Origin: Tethya wilhelma | Taxonomy: Eukaryota > Porifera > Demospongiae > Tethyida > Tethyidae | Direction: 5' to 3' | DNA length: 64,000 nucleotides | NCBI GenBank assembly: GCA_964030475.1 | Contig: CAXIPT010000006.1 | Span: 3,148,435 to 3,212,434, forward strand | Shown: positions 11,371 to 22,925 of the stretch, one piece after another | Position numbering within the stretch: the first letter of the stretch is position 1 | How the letters are laid out: the number at the start of each line of letters is the position of its first letter | The notes under the pieces: model-generated | What the model saw: the letters and a program-made list of their open reading frames with translations, nothing else | Databases searched by the model: none | What the model was told of the DNA's origin: nothing | Program-made: the position numbers and the translations under genes

Positions 11371-11964
11371 CTTTATTAGACTAATTAGTATAGAACACTT
11401 AAATAGCTAACTGAGCCATGTATCCCAACAGTTTATAGTAAAAACACACTAGAGTCTTGCCCGGACTAGAATTTTCAGATCTAGAGGGGGACCATTTTAC
11501 TGGGAGTTTTGTTCCCCAGACAAAAATTAAGTTTGGTGGTCCAAAATTTTATTGACAAGCCCAGTGGTTCTGGATGCCACAAAATTCCATTGAATTTTGC
11601 AGGGTGCATGTGTCTGTATATAGAAGCCACATGTTTACAACCATGCATATACAGAAGACATGGAAGTGCATGCTGAAGAGGAAGCATACAAGTTCCTCAA
11701 ACTTTGGCTAGTTGTTAGAACTTTTAGTGTACAGCAGAAGTGAATGTTCGTCCCTATATAGCTACGCTTCTTTGTGAAAGATTTGCTCACCTACATTGTG
11801 CATCCTTCTTGGATACGCCGATATCCGCAGGCTTCAAAGCTTGAACATGCAGTCAGCCATGCATCATGCATGACTCAGGAGTGAACCTGTAATTTTCTAT
11901 CCTAGCAGTCCTAGCACTATGTAAGGATATAGCTTAACTTTCCAGGCCGTGACTTTTGACAACA
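10226..11964. repeat. Tandem duplication, copy 2 (no inserted element)
   Basis: Near-identical to 7660-9416 plus 10048-10140. The point corresponding to the 631-base element in copy 1 is uninterrupted here, so this copy records the pre-insertion state. Similarity ends after GACTTTTGACAAC near 11964. The CA run is at about 11306-11369. Confidence 0.9.
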
Positions 11965-12131
11965 AAATTACCTCACAAAACCAGTAGGTAAAACACTGTC
12001 TTTTCTACCATTAAAATTTTCACTAGCAGTCTTCTTCGTTTGTTCTTCAGAGCATCAAGACCGGACATGCTGATAGTGCATTCTTGATATTGCTTCAAAC
12101 TATAGTTTTAACTTGAAAAGAATTTTATAAT

Positions 12132-12345
12132 TAAAGAAACTGTGTCACTATATAACCGCTGTTTTGTTACTAAAAATAAAATGCATGACGTTTTATGACG
12201 TTCTATGGCCTTTGTGACGTCACTGATGTTTTTTTGTTTATTTTCTAGTGCAATCTGGGTACCACGTCCGGATATTAGCTCTGTGTATGTACGTATATTA
12301 CATGTTTATCAACACTTAAATGTCACACATTTTATTTTGGGTGAA
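12132..12345. mobile_element. Mariner-type MITE (GGAACTGTGTCAC family), degraded copy
   Basis: It begins TA|AAGAAACTGTGTCACTATATAACCGCTG, matching the left end of the better copy at 54091-54313, and shares the internal CTGGGTACCAC and ATGTCACACATTTTA words. The right end is eroded. It has no coding capacity. Confidence 0.7.
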
Positions 12346-12816
12346 CCATATCATCATAGTCAATTGTAGGTTGACACAGGCTACTTCTACAGAGTCTGGC
12401 TGGCCTAGCCGGGCCTTCTACCGCTTTGATCTTCCTGTTGATCTTAGGCAGAGCTACAATTTTTGCCAGACTGCATTTTCCTTTCTCCGAGTTCTTCCCC
12501 TTCCTATTGTATCCAGCCTCCAATTAGCGAAAGGGTCTGTTACTGGGGTAATGCCAGTGGTACCATAATGGTGTCACTGGAAGTGCTCCTTATCAGTTAT
12601 AATTTAGTGTTAATTAACCATTATCATAGATAGCTTACAACGATGTGCTATAATATCCATCAGCTTACCTTATAAAGTTATCCTGGTACTACTGCGTCCA
12701 GTGAGCTCTTTATCTTAAAATTAACTAGGGGTACGGGTACACGTGATCGTGATGCATTAAACGTTAAACGTACCTCGCGCGCGCGTGATCATGCTCAGCG
12801 CGCACCAGTTGTCTGC

Positions 12817-13468
12817 TAGTCTCTAGCCTCGTCCCCAGGCCCAAAAGAGGGCCTGGTACACACTGTTTGCGCATGCGCGTAATTATTGCCGAAAATCTGT
12901 GTGGTTTTGTAATCTTTTGTAGGTGTGTCCATTCGTGACGTAGGCATACGGACACTAAAACAAGTTTTAGACTCTTTTAGAGGCCATTTATAGACCCTTT
13001 CTGACCTAAAAAATGTTTGAAACAGATTCTACTATTACCTGGTCAGTTTATAATACTTGAAGCCAACAGCTGAATTGACTGTATCGACAAATGAGTGTCC
13101 TTGCTCTGGAAAAATCACAGAAACTCGCTCAACGATAAATATAGGTAGAAATTTATTAGCGAATCTTCTCTGAACTATACTAAAGCCAATCCATCTTCAG
13201 ATAGAATCACTACTGCTATCAATCAATCTTCTCAATACTTTTACGATGTGAGTTCAAGGTGCACTAATCGAATAATGACGTAAAAATATACGGACGTTAC
13301 ACGATAGTATGCAAAATTATCAGAAATTGGATAATTATGCGCATGCGCAAACAGTGTGTACCAGGCCCTCTCTTTTGGGCCTGGGAACGAGGCTAGCTAG
13401 TCTCGTGCCCAGCCTCTCCTTTACCCGTGCGAGTAGCACGTGGGCAGGAGAGGCTGGGCACGAGACTA
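12817..13468. mobile_element. Short foldback element (TAGTCTCG ends), itself split by a later insertion
   Basis: The element itself is 71 bases (12817-12823 joined to 13405-13468), almost all of it one hairpin: TAGTCTCGTGCCCAGCCTCT pairs with its reverse complement at the right end. Direct repeats GTTGTCTGC (9 bp) flank it at 12808-12816 and 13469-13477. The 572-base element at 12824-13395 inserted into its left arm. Ends and 9-bp duplication match the TAGCCTCG family, so both were probably moved by the same kind of transposase. Confidence 0.85.
12824..13395. mobile_element. Non-autonomous inverted-repeat element (TAGCCTCG family), 572 bp, nested
   Basis: Ends TAGCCTCGTCCCCAGGCCC and GGGCCTGGGAACGAGGCTA, with inverted arms reaching in about 75 bases (both contain TGCGCATGCGC). 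The 9-bp direct repeat GCTAGTCTC flanks it at 12815-12823 and 13396-13404. The interior differs from the 631- and 667-base relatives. It carries no gene. Confidence 0.88.
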
Positions 13469-14351
13469 GTTGTCTGCATGTTGTAGTTATAGGACTGGAT
13501 CGTCAAGAAAGAAAGCAAAAGACTAACATGAGTCAAAATCGAAAGGATCGGATCGTCAATTTAGAAAACTACTTTCAGGTTTGGTCCAGAAATGCAAATT
13601 AGCAATAGAAACTGTTGTACAAGAGTCAATTTTTCGGACAGGATCGGGTCGTCAATTCTAAAAACTACTTTTTAATTTTGCCGTCAGTTAGCTATATAAA
13701 AATCCCATTTAGCAATTTTACCAGAGTCCAGTTCTCAGCAAAGTGTGTCGACACCACTACCACCACTATCTGGTAACCACCACCACCACCCCTTGCATAA
13801 CCTTTTTTCCGTCTACGTACAACAATTATCCTAGCCTCGCTGACTCAGATTTGTTGCAAGCGATAATATGAGTAGGATAAAAGAGAATGCCTTATGGTGC
13901 TGGTTTTGTTAAGTTTGTGGATATACTTAGTCAAATGATTGAAGTTCACCACACTTAATTCCTGATGAGCTAATTTAAATTAAAGTGCTTTACATGCTAG
14001 CAAAATTGATCATGAACTGATTTCCGGTTTAGTTGCACTTTCAGCCCCACCAACAATAATTATTGTACAGTCATCGTCATTTAAGTTTTTATTAACTAAG
14101 AACATTTTTACAATTACTCAATCTAAAGAACTACTGAAATAATAATCAATACGGTATAAATGTAGCACTATAGAGCTCTAGCCTATTTAGGATAACACTA
14201 TACAATCACTCATGATCGGGGCACAATGTTCATACACACAACTACTTCCTATATACTCCTTGAGTCTTCTAAACTGACAAAAAAAAAAGCAACAACACAT
14301 AGTACATGAGTCCAGGAAATGTATACATTACAATATTATGCATTGAGATCC

Positions 14352-14490
14352 TCAACGCTGACGTAGTTGCTGATGACAGTTGAAATAGTTATCTCGAACA
14401 GTTCTGCATGAGAGTGTGTGCATAAATGTTTAAGGATATGGATATGTTCCTATCAAAACTATTATTTTTTTAAGATAAATTATTGCCACT

Positions 14491-14546
<56 letters not shown>

Positions 14547-17138
14547 CACACACACACACACTTATCATGTCATGTATGTATAAAGTTTGTGTTTTAACTT
14601 ACTGGTAGTGGTAAAGGTGATGATCCCGTTCACCAAATTCAACATCTTTTGACCAATGTTGGCCACGAAAGTACTTATTATAGATGTGGTAGGAAGCCAT
14701 AGCTTTTGCTACTTTACCTGGGCTCTTCATATCATCATCATCAACAATCCCATGTGCTCTGACGTGTGTCATATATGGTTGACCGGTCTGTATGTATTGA
14801 CGTAGTACATGCATGCATAAGTGTGAATATTAATTTACTATAGGCCTATCTCTCACATTCAACAAATTCTTCGCACTACTTGGGTAACAAGAAACCTGTG
14901 GATTTCCGCTTAGCTCAGCTTTAGTTGTGATCAGCCTATATTTCTTAAAGTAGCTCTGATCGTACCCAATGCCTGCCATGATATAGAAGACCTCTGTACC
15001 GATAAGGTGAGGCCAGGAAAAATACGCCACAGAAACAGACAAAACTGGATAGCATATCAGAGCCAGACATTTGTATATACATTGATAGCGGCCATTGTAT
15101 TTCCACAGCCAGGAGTGCAAGTTCTCAAAGTGAGTGAGTCCAGTGATGTAAGGTGGCATCTGAGGTACAAACATGTGAGAGGTTGCTTGAATGAGAGAAA
15201 CAATATAGGACCAAATAAGAGGGTTATAGGGTATGTAGACTGGATTGAGCCAATACTCCCTGTAGATCCCAGTGCCATTGTTATCTTTTGGTATACGAAC
15301 TTGCTGATAAAACATATTTCCCTGAAGAATTAAAGACAACAATTATACGTGGATTTATATATATATTTTTATTTATTTTTAGCTAAAAGCAAAATCATTA
15401 TTTTGAAAAATACATTGAGAATCTTACCACTCCCCAAAGCATGGTGATGACTACTGCAGTAGCAAATCCCCAAACCTTGCACTTCCGAACAACCCCCATC
15501 GCAATGTATAAGAGAAGGAGTACTCCCAATGGAAGGTAGGTCCAATTGGTAGGGAAGATAAATGGACCTCGCCTTATGATGTTGTCCTCAATGTAAGAAC
15601 CAGGAAGCTTGAATTGAGCGAAAAACATGAAGAAGAGGAGCACATTGATTGGGATGGTGAAGAAATGGACAAATTTTGGGCTGTATATGTGAGAATAGAT
15701 GTAAATAGTGACTAATTGTATAACTGTTACAACTGTAGTATCATCTAGTGTAATATAAATTTAGTCATGGATCACATGTTTCCTAAACACCACCCCTCTC
15801 AAGTCAGAACATATTCTTCCTATTCATCTGTCATGCAGTAAAAGAAAGGAGAGACGTTAACAAAACTCACATGAATCCCTGATGGAAAATATCAAAAGTG
15901 TACAGCTGGTAAAGGAGATTGAAGAAATCCCATTGAACACGAGGAACAACCAACCAAAACAGAGTGAACTGCATTGTCACAATATCAATAATTGAAAAGT
16001 CAAAATAATAATTATCACTGTAATAATATTATAACTAAGTATCATAATACAAGTAGTAAAAATTTCAAAAAAAATGAGTAGTGTAGGAATGGGCAGTGCG
16101 GTAAAAAGTATTGGAACAAGGCATGTCTCAATTTCGGCACATGACTACTTCATTTTTGATGATTTATTCTTAATTGATCCCTAATATGAATCATCAGTGA
16201 CATAGATGCAAAGATCTGTACTACTATATATACCATAGCTTAAATTATTTGCATTGGTTCGAATTCCTACTAATAATTAAGTTGGCTAAGCAGTGGAGTA
16301 AACCATAACATGGCAGGCATGCAACTTAAGAGGCTGGACTGCCGGCCAAGAGTTGCATGGGCATAAAAAATGAAGTAGTCATGTGCCGAAATTNATGTGT
16401 GTGTGTGAGTGACTGTGACTCAGTGTCAGCACAAAATATTAAAATGGTGCTGTAATCCTAAGACCTTGTCAGCTGTACGTATTGCAATGGTTTTGTGCAT
16501 GCACTGATTATAGTACATTTCTTTATGCTTAAGTTGTTTTTTTTCTCTCTTTTTTTGCTAGAGATGACTTACTTGTATACTGGCTTGCGGACAATAGTAT
16601 CCTTATGGATCAACAAATCGGTTGAATTCAATGTGGCAACTTGTTCATCATTCTGAGTAAGCAAGTCAGGAAGGAACTTGTTCTTTATGGTTTGTACCTT
16701 TTGGTCACTTAGACAGCCCTCACAAAAGCAGTGGAAATGTAAGACATACTCAAGCTCCCCATCGGAGTCTCCAGCAACTGCTTCAGTTTCCTTTGAATTG
16801 ATGAACAACTTTGCTTTGAAGAAGACAAGACCAAAATCTGGATCATTAAGCAGCTTTTCCATGTACTTCCAAACGTTTTTATCAAACTCATCTTTGTAGG
16901 CACTCTTTTTGAGCGATAACCGTTGAATATAAATGGTATCAATGGCCAGGGAAGATTCCTGACCATGAGTGCTAATGGCTGCTGGTTGGTTCTTACTTGT
17001 AACAGTAATTGAGGGCTCCATAGCATAAGAGCTATGCTTTTGTTCTTGAACTTGGCTCATCGTTGATTGGAACACAAAACGGACTTTGCAGATTCTCGCT
17101 TCTCTTATACTCTTCAAGGCTTTAAGTAGACTGCGCAT
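14352..17138 (-). CDS. Multi-pass membrane protein of unknown family
   Basis: Exons, in order of transcription, are near 17138-16573, 15968-15871, 15680-15428, 15321-14896, 14787-14603 and 14403-14352 (stop TGA). Splice joins from exon 2 onward keep one frame. The join from exon 1 to exon 2 does not: exon 1 ends in phase 2, while exon 2 reads sensibly in phase 0 (FTLFWLVVPRVQWDFF). The intervening intron contains a single N and a transposon end, so an exon may be missing there. The N-terminal ~190 residues look soluble (two Cys in CFCEGCLSDQ). The rest has several hydrophobic helices (ATAVVITMLW, CLALICYPVLSVSVAYFSW). The C-terminus is charged (HWSKDVEFGERDHH). I do not recognise the family. 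The start could also be the Met of MSQVQEQ, about 28 codons later. Confidence 0.7.
14496..14561. repeat. (CA)n microsatellite in last intron of the membrane protein gene
   Basis: About 66 bases of CA repeat with one CG interruption, between the last two exons of the minus-strand membrane protein gene. Confidence 0.95.
16083..16393. mobile_element. Inverted-repeat element of family C, right end cut by an N
   Basis: The left arm (GGTAAAAAGTATTGGAACAAGG, then CAATTTCGGCACATGACTAC) returns as reverse complement at 16361-16393 (GAAGTAGTCATGTGCCGAAATT), where the sequence stops at an N. The outer part of the right arm is therefore missing. Partial relatives are at 24570-24700 and 55300-55412. Confidence 0.75.
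16394..16394. other. Single-N assembly join inside a transposon end
   Basis: The N interrupts the right arm of a family C element and is followed by a short TG run, unlike the continuation seen in the other copies. It lies in the intron whose flanking exons do not join in frame. Confidence 0.7.
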
Positions 17139-18220
17139 GCGCAATTGGGAGCGCGTACGACGGTAGCGCCAGACCGGCCAGACGCCGCCATGCGGTTAGA
17201 GATGTGGTCAAGAACCATAGCCACATTCCCAATAAGTTACAATAACATTTCGGACCTCCTCTGTGAAAGCCACCCTGTGATATGTGGATACTGCATTCTT
17301 ACAATATCAAAATTAGTTCAAATTTAATCTCTCGATATCATCAAGTCTAAATTGATACATCACGTGACTCACATTTCTTGGTACCTGGTCTTGAATTCAG
17401 ATGCTATTGCTTGGAAATAGGCTGAGTTTTGTTCTCTTTCTTGTTACTTTGCTAGATAAGTTGCTTATAGGGCAAGACAACCCTTTGGAAATGGCTAAAA
17501 GCTTAGATAGGTGCAAGTAGTACTGTTGCAATTAACCCACAGATGTTGGACCTCCTCTTGAGCTTTTCATACTGATCTTGCGACGGAATAATATTTTGAC
17601 AATAAACTTGTGCATGGAACAGACTTATAAAGGAAGGGATCGAACATCTTGTCCACAAGCATGAACTAGTTCTCAAATCAGACAAGGACAGGCTGTAACG
17701 TTACCTTTCAAATATTTGTATCTGCATGCCTCAGTAGGTTCTAGTAATATGAAACAAATAAAGGAGAATAATAAAAAATATAATAAAGTAGTCTGAAACG
17801 AATATCCTCCTCCTCCTCCCTCTAACATGATAATTTTACTTTGTGATCATATTATTACGTCATTGGCATGTTTCCTTGTTTTTTGGTTCCTTTTTAATAA
17901 ATGGTTTAGTAAGCAGTTGACTCTAACTGCTTGTGTATGCAGAAATGTTCCTAGTCCTGTACAGTGGACTGAGATGTGATCTTTAAGTAAACATACATCC
18001 TTTTTAATTTTAAGAAAGTATTGCACGTGATCGAATAATGATTAGCAAAAAAATGATGAAGATAATACAAGAATTATTCGTATGGACAACATTAGGAACT
18101 TGACATGGAAAGAGGTATACTCAAACAGCCATTCCATCGAAAATATATAGCTATAACTAATATTATTTGAAACTACAGGAAATTTTTTAAAACTCCTAAT
18201 TAGTATGGATATGTATGTTA

Positions 18221-18375
18221 CTTTACTACCTCACTACCCAACTACCTTACTACCTCACTACCCAACTACCTTACTACCTCACTAGCTGACTACCTGACTA
18301 CCTCATAGCTGACTATCTGACTACCACACTACCTGACTACCCGACTACCTGACTACCCGACTACCTGACTACCCG
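18221..18375 (+). repeat. Tandem repeat of ACTACCT-like 8-mers
   Basis: About 155 bases made of variants of ACTACCTC, ACTACCCA and ACTACCTG. Higher-order grouping is visible (a 30-base phrase repeats first, then an ACTACCTGACTACCCG pair). It is noncoding. Confidence 0.9.
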
Positions 18376-18518
18376 ACTACCTTATATCTGACTAGACTGA
18401 TTCTCTATAAACAGCCCCCTCAGTCTCCATTGTTTATACATCCCTTCCTTATAATTTAAAGTCTTATCCCCATTGTATTAAATTTTAGTCTGCCCCGTAT
18501 ATAATATTTAGCCAGTAA

Positions 18519-18580
<62 letters not shown>
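18519..18580. repeat. (CA)n microsatellite
   Basis: About 60 uninterrupted bases of CA repeat. Confidence 0.95.
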
Positions 18581-18581
<1 letters not shown>

Positions 18582-19803
18582 TTATAAATTATTGTTCATC
18601 CTTCAGGTTGAGTGTAATCTTCAAGATGCGATGCAGGCTAGCTGCCGCCACTCAGGTTGGACTTCAGCCACACTCTTAGCTTTCTCATTCACATTGAGAG
18701 CACAAGCCAATGCCATGGCCATATCTCTGTGGCTCCCCCTCCAGGGACCAGACGAGGGTCCACCATCACATTACAGATCATGGACCAAAGGGCATGCATG
18801 CTAGTTCAGAATCTCATCATGGTACTCATCATGAGCTCGAGGACAGCACTGATTAGTCAAAGCCACAAACCTCTGATCCTTGATTTTTTTTGACACATAT
18901 AGCACTATACTGACATATATAATTCTGATTCTGTATAGTAGGTAATTATAGTGTGTACTTTATACTTTAGTTTATAGCTAGGTATACGTGTTACTTTTGT
19001 ATTCTTATTATAGTCATTGAATTTTTCTTGTCCATTGTATATATACATTACTTTTAAAATTATTATGACTTGTATATTACCTGTAATATATTAAGCAGCG
19101 TTACGATTGAGTTTGTTTTTCTTCCTATTGGGATCTGTCAATTTTCTTAATTTTTTTGTCAAAGTGTATTTGAACAGTTAAACAAAAGAGGTTTGATCAA
19201 GGTACGGCTACGAACAGAGTGGCTGAAAAAGAGAAAACAAAAATTAAGCCCTACATGAGCAGCCAATATAATTATAGTGGCAGACAAATAGTGGTTTAAG
19301 CAATTGTGGGCATAGATATATACCATTAAATTTTACTGGCTAGGTTTTTTTTGTTGTTATTGTTATCAGTTTTGTTGTTAGCTTATTCTTATTTTCATTA
19401 ATCTCTTTTTCATAAGAATGGTAAAAAAGTTAAAAGTAATATCTCAATCTCTCTGCATTATTTTAATATTGATGACATAACATAATTATAGTATTCAACT
19501 GAATCCATATCAACTGGTTCATTAATGGATATAATAATTTAGTGAGTTACACAAATTACAATGTCATGATTAATTATTATTCAAGAGTTAGAGGAAGTTA
19601 TACTGTCGACCTTTACCCTGAGTGCTGCCAGATTAAGTTTGTGGTAATCTTCGACAGTATCTTTATTTCACAAGTTTTGCTGTATATTATCTGTGCTTTT
19701 GCTATCACAGTGTGCGAGAGAGTGTGACTGTCTACAATGAAGGTTCTAATAATCATAACTGTAGGCGTAGTGCAGTCATTCTTCATGTATGCGCTACATG
19801 GCC

Positions 19804-20331
19804 ATGCAGGTTGCAGTGGTCGGCTGCTCTTACGGTAAGCTAGAAGAGCTGTATGAAGCCATCCTCACTGTCCAAACAAGAGAGAAGATAAAGATTGACT
19901 TGCTGCTCTGTTGTGGAGACTTTCAGGTGTGTCTAAGCCTCTAAAGACAGGTAGACTATAAAGTAGCGCAATTTTATAAAGTGGGTGGGGCTGGAAACTA
20001 TGATCCACATGCACGTAGAACACTCACGATCTACACGCACACACACACTCCCCGGCATGCAATGCCAGGTTTCCCGACTGCCACTGGTTTACATTTAAAA
20101 TTCTAAATTCTAGATTGATCAGGTGTCATTGTGGCAATCAATATACTGTACAGGCAATCCGAAATGAAGAAGACCTAGCTTGTGTGAACTGGCGTAGGGA
20201 TGAGTACATAAAGATTGAATCTTTTTACAAGTACTATTCAGGAGAGAAGAAGGCTCCAGTTTTGACAGTGCTTGTGGGGGGTAACCAGGAAGCTTCAAAC
20301 CACCTATGGGAGTTGTGAGTTTGTTTGTTTT

Positions 20332-20411
<80 letters not shown>

Positions 20412-22348
20412 TGTGTGTGTGTGCGCACGCGCGTGCGTGTGTGTGTGTGTGCGCACGCGCGTGCGTGTGTGTGTGTGTGCGTGTGTGTGTGCGTGTGTGT
20501 GTGCATGCACAGTCAGTGTGTGTTTATGTGTCATTGTCAAAATCATGTACAAAAAAATTATCCCTCCTATATATACTGGTACAGGAGCTATGGTGGGTGG
20601 GTGGCACCTAGTATCTACTTCCTTGGAAATGCTGGGATAGTAAGCTATGCTGGCATAAGGATAGGTGGCTTGTCTGGAGTGTATTCCCCCAACAACTATG
20701 AAAAAAGTTAGTTTCCACATGCATATGCCCAGCACTATACATAACCACTTAGAACCACCATTAAAAAATAATATCATGATGTGTTTACAGATCATTTTGA
20801 GATGCCTCCATATGATAAAACTACAATAAAGTCAAACTACCATGTAAGATCATGTGACGTCTTTCGGCTGAAACAGGTAAATTTGTTTCATGTTAAAACT
20901 ATAAACTTTAATCAGCTAGGTTGTACTACTATATACATGGATAATTATAATACATACAGGTGAACAGACATGTTGATATCATGCTGTCCCACGATTGGCC
21001 AAAGGATATTCATCAATATGGTGATGTAAGAAAACTTCGAGCAGATAAACCTCATTTACGAACAGTTAAGTCACTCATACGCACTGTGCTCCAATGTTTG
21101 AAATTCTCAAATAATTATTATAGGGTTCCTAGCTTAGGATCTCCTCCCACTATGGAGGTGCTTCAACATCTTAAACCGACCTACTGGTGCTCGGCTCATG
21201 TTCACTATAAGTTTTCAGCTGACTATCATCACAATTGGCGGGGTGACCATCGGACCAAGTTCTTTGCTCTGGATAGAGTTTCCCCTAGTGGCCCTGAAAG
21301 TTGTTTCATGGAGGTATTAAAGAACCTATCAAATAATTATATAGTCCTAAATAAGCTATATAATAGTAGAAACTCCGATATATAGTGGACCCTCTGAGAT
21401 AGGAATGCTGTATTATGAACCTCTTTACAAAGGATGATTCTTGGTTCCCAAAAATTCCAATTCCATTATGTTAGCCTCAAAAAAACAGGCTGAATTTAAT
21501 ATACTGTCCCCAAGATTTTCGTTTGCTCAGAGGTTTCACTGTATAAGCCTATTCATTCTATTTCTTGATTATAATTATATAATTTATTCTTTAGATTCTT
21601 GACATTGAATCAAAAGGAATAACACAAGCAAATGCTAGTGCTATGCCTGCCTACAAGTTGGAGTATGACCCAGAGTGGCTTGCTATCCTGAGATCAACTG
21701 AACATCTCATGAATTATCATGATGATCAGTCATGGTTACCACCATCTTCACCTTCCAATGAAACCTGCTGGTAAGAATATTACATTCCACAATTAAACTA
21801 TCAGTGATTATTAATTCCTTCTAGTTCTTTCATACCTTCTGACAGTGATCTTGATGAAATAAAACAACTTTTTAACAACGATTTGACGATACCTGAAAAC
21901 TTTCAGCTGACAGTTTCACCTCACGATCCATCAAGAGAGATCAACTATGAGCCATTTGTAGGTGAGTGGAACACCAATACATGGGTGTATGGCTACTTGA
22001 GTAACATTCGCAACACACACACACACCTCAATGCAGTTGTGACTGCTAGAGAGAACCCACAGACCACGGAGTTTTGTAGCAAGCTTCAAATTAGAAACCC
22101 TTTTGTTCCAAGAAGTGAGTATTATGGTTACAATCCTATGCTGTTACATAACTATATTATTTTTGTGGATAATAATAGTTATTATAGTCCTTTTTATTGA
22201 TTGTACAGCTGTAGGTCCAGACAGAGAACAGTCAGCTGCCGTCTCTCCTCCATCATCAGCTCTAGAGGAGCACTCTGGTGCCTCTGGTGATGGTACTGGT
22301 CATGAGGTCAATATTGATCAGCCAGCTGCAGTCACAGACTCACAGTAA
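19804..22348 (+). CDS. DBR1: RNA lariat debranching enzyme with substituted active-site histidines
   Basis: The product belongs to the metallophosphoesterases that cut the 2'-5' bond of intron lariats in the nucleus. Exons are near 19804-19926, 20154-20314, 20585-20706, 20790-20876, 20961-21064, 21123-21313, about 21595-21770, 21825-21961, 22043-22113 and 22210-22348; the first four joins were checked in frame. Strong matches to animal DBR1 include [29 protein letters not shown]-like [28 protein letters not shown] and the late NPQTTEFC. The tail is Ser/Ala-rich, shorter than in vertebrates. Odd: the first metal motif, normally Cys-x-His, reads Cys-Ser-Tyr (GCSYG), and the Gly-Asn-His-Glu motif reads GNQE ([10 protein letters not shown]). 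Asp, Asn and the later His residues are kept. Microsatellites fill introns 2 and part of the intron before NPQTTEFC. Identity is certain; activity is doubtful. Confidence 0.95.
20333..20520. repeat. (TC)n(TG)n compound microsatellite in DBR1 intron 2
   Basis: Begins about 18 bases after the exon 2 donor and runs for about 190 bases as CT then GT repeats with GCGC interruptions. Several long open frames here are artefacts of the repeat. Confidence 0.95.
21366..21545. repeat. Dispersed repeat G, copy 1 (in DBR1 intron)
   Basis: Shares with 42185-42405 the order GATATATAGTGGACCCTC, ATAGGAA.GCTGTATTAT-like, ACAAAGGATGATT and a closing GAGGTTTCA.TGT. It is noncoding. The repeated ACCTC..ACAAAGG and GAGGTTTCA words suggest weak inverted ends. 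Confidence 0.65.
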
Positions 22349-22564
22349 CTGTTACAGATTAAGCTCAGACCCTTAATTGACTGAATCGTTTCACATTTTT
22401 AAAGCTAGTTACTGGGTAGTGTGCACTTTTTTTCTATGCTTGATAGTCATTTTAATAATGATAACATGTTACTGTTAATTTTTAATACAAACTTTATAAT
22501 AAAATCGTACTGTAGTTATTGTCCAATATGGCAAAATGATTTTCCATGAAGCTTCAAGCTAGTG

Positions 22565-22894
22565 TCAAGTTGGCCCACCTTCTTCAGCCATGAATCTAGA
22601 GAGACAATCATTACTTATAATTTTTAGCTTGCACTATACTCTTGCTACATCCAGTTGTACTAAACTTACCTTTTGGTATAGTCTGCAAGAAATCCTTCCA
22701 CAGCAATCATCATGTTACTGCCAGCAGTATGTGTGATGGGTTGATGTGTGAGTTGTGAGTGATGAAGGGAGAGGGTGGGGATGGTTCGGAGATTGACACT
22801 CATCAAACAATTGCCTTCACTTTCATTTTGCTCAGCTGCAACCACAGGAGAGATTGCCAAAGTTACAAATTAAAAGTACTGTAAAATTATACAC

Positions 22895-22925
<31 letters not shown>

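Larger units (their letters stand above)
12727..13860. repeat. Dispersed repeat B, copy 1 (interrupted by nested elements)
   Basis: The blocks GGATCGTCAAGAAAGAAAGC, AGAAAACTACTTTCAGGTTT, ACCAGAGTCCAGTTCTC and TGTGTCGACACCAC recur in the same order at 25342-25945. Here the repeat is split by a nested pair of elements at 12817-13468. No protein similarity is visible. The flanks (12350-12730 and 13860-14350) hold nothing I can identify. Confidence 0.75.
17300..19803. other. Long gene-free stretch between two divergent genes
   Basis: I see no supportable exon. It holds the ACTACCT tandem repeat (18221-18375), a CA microsatellite (about 18519-18580) and AT-rich DNA. A fragment at 18600-18870 has open frames, but nothing recognisable. 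Confidence 0.5.

Noticed and set aside
16250..16280. GGTTCGAATTCC as a tRNA B box
   Set aside because: No A box at proper distance and no cloverleaf can be drawn; it lies inside a transposon-containing intron.
17145..17327. Small plus-strand frame starting just upstream of the membrane protein gene
   Set aside because: It has no homology or splice context and overlaps the probable promoter of the minus-strand gene.
20234..20795. Long open frames on both strands over DBR1 intron 2
   Set aside because: They are driven by the CT/GT microsatellite; the real DBR1 exons define the introns here.
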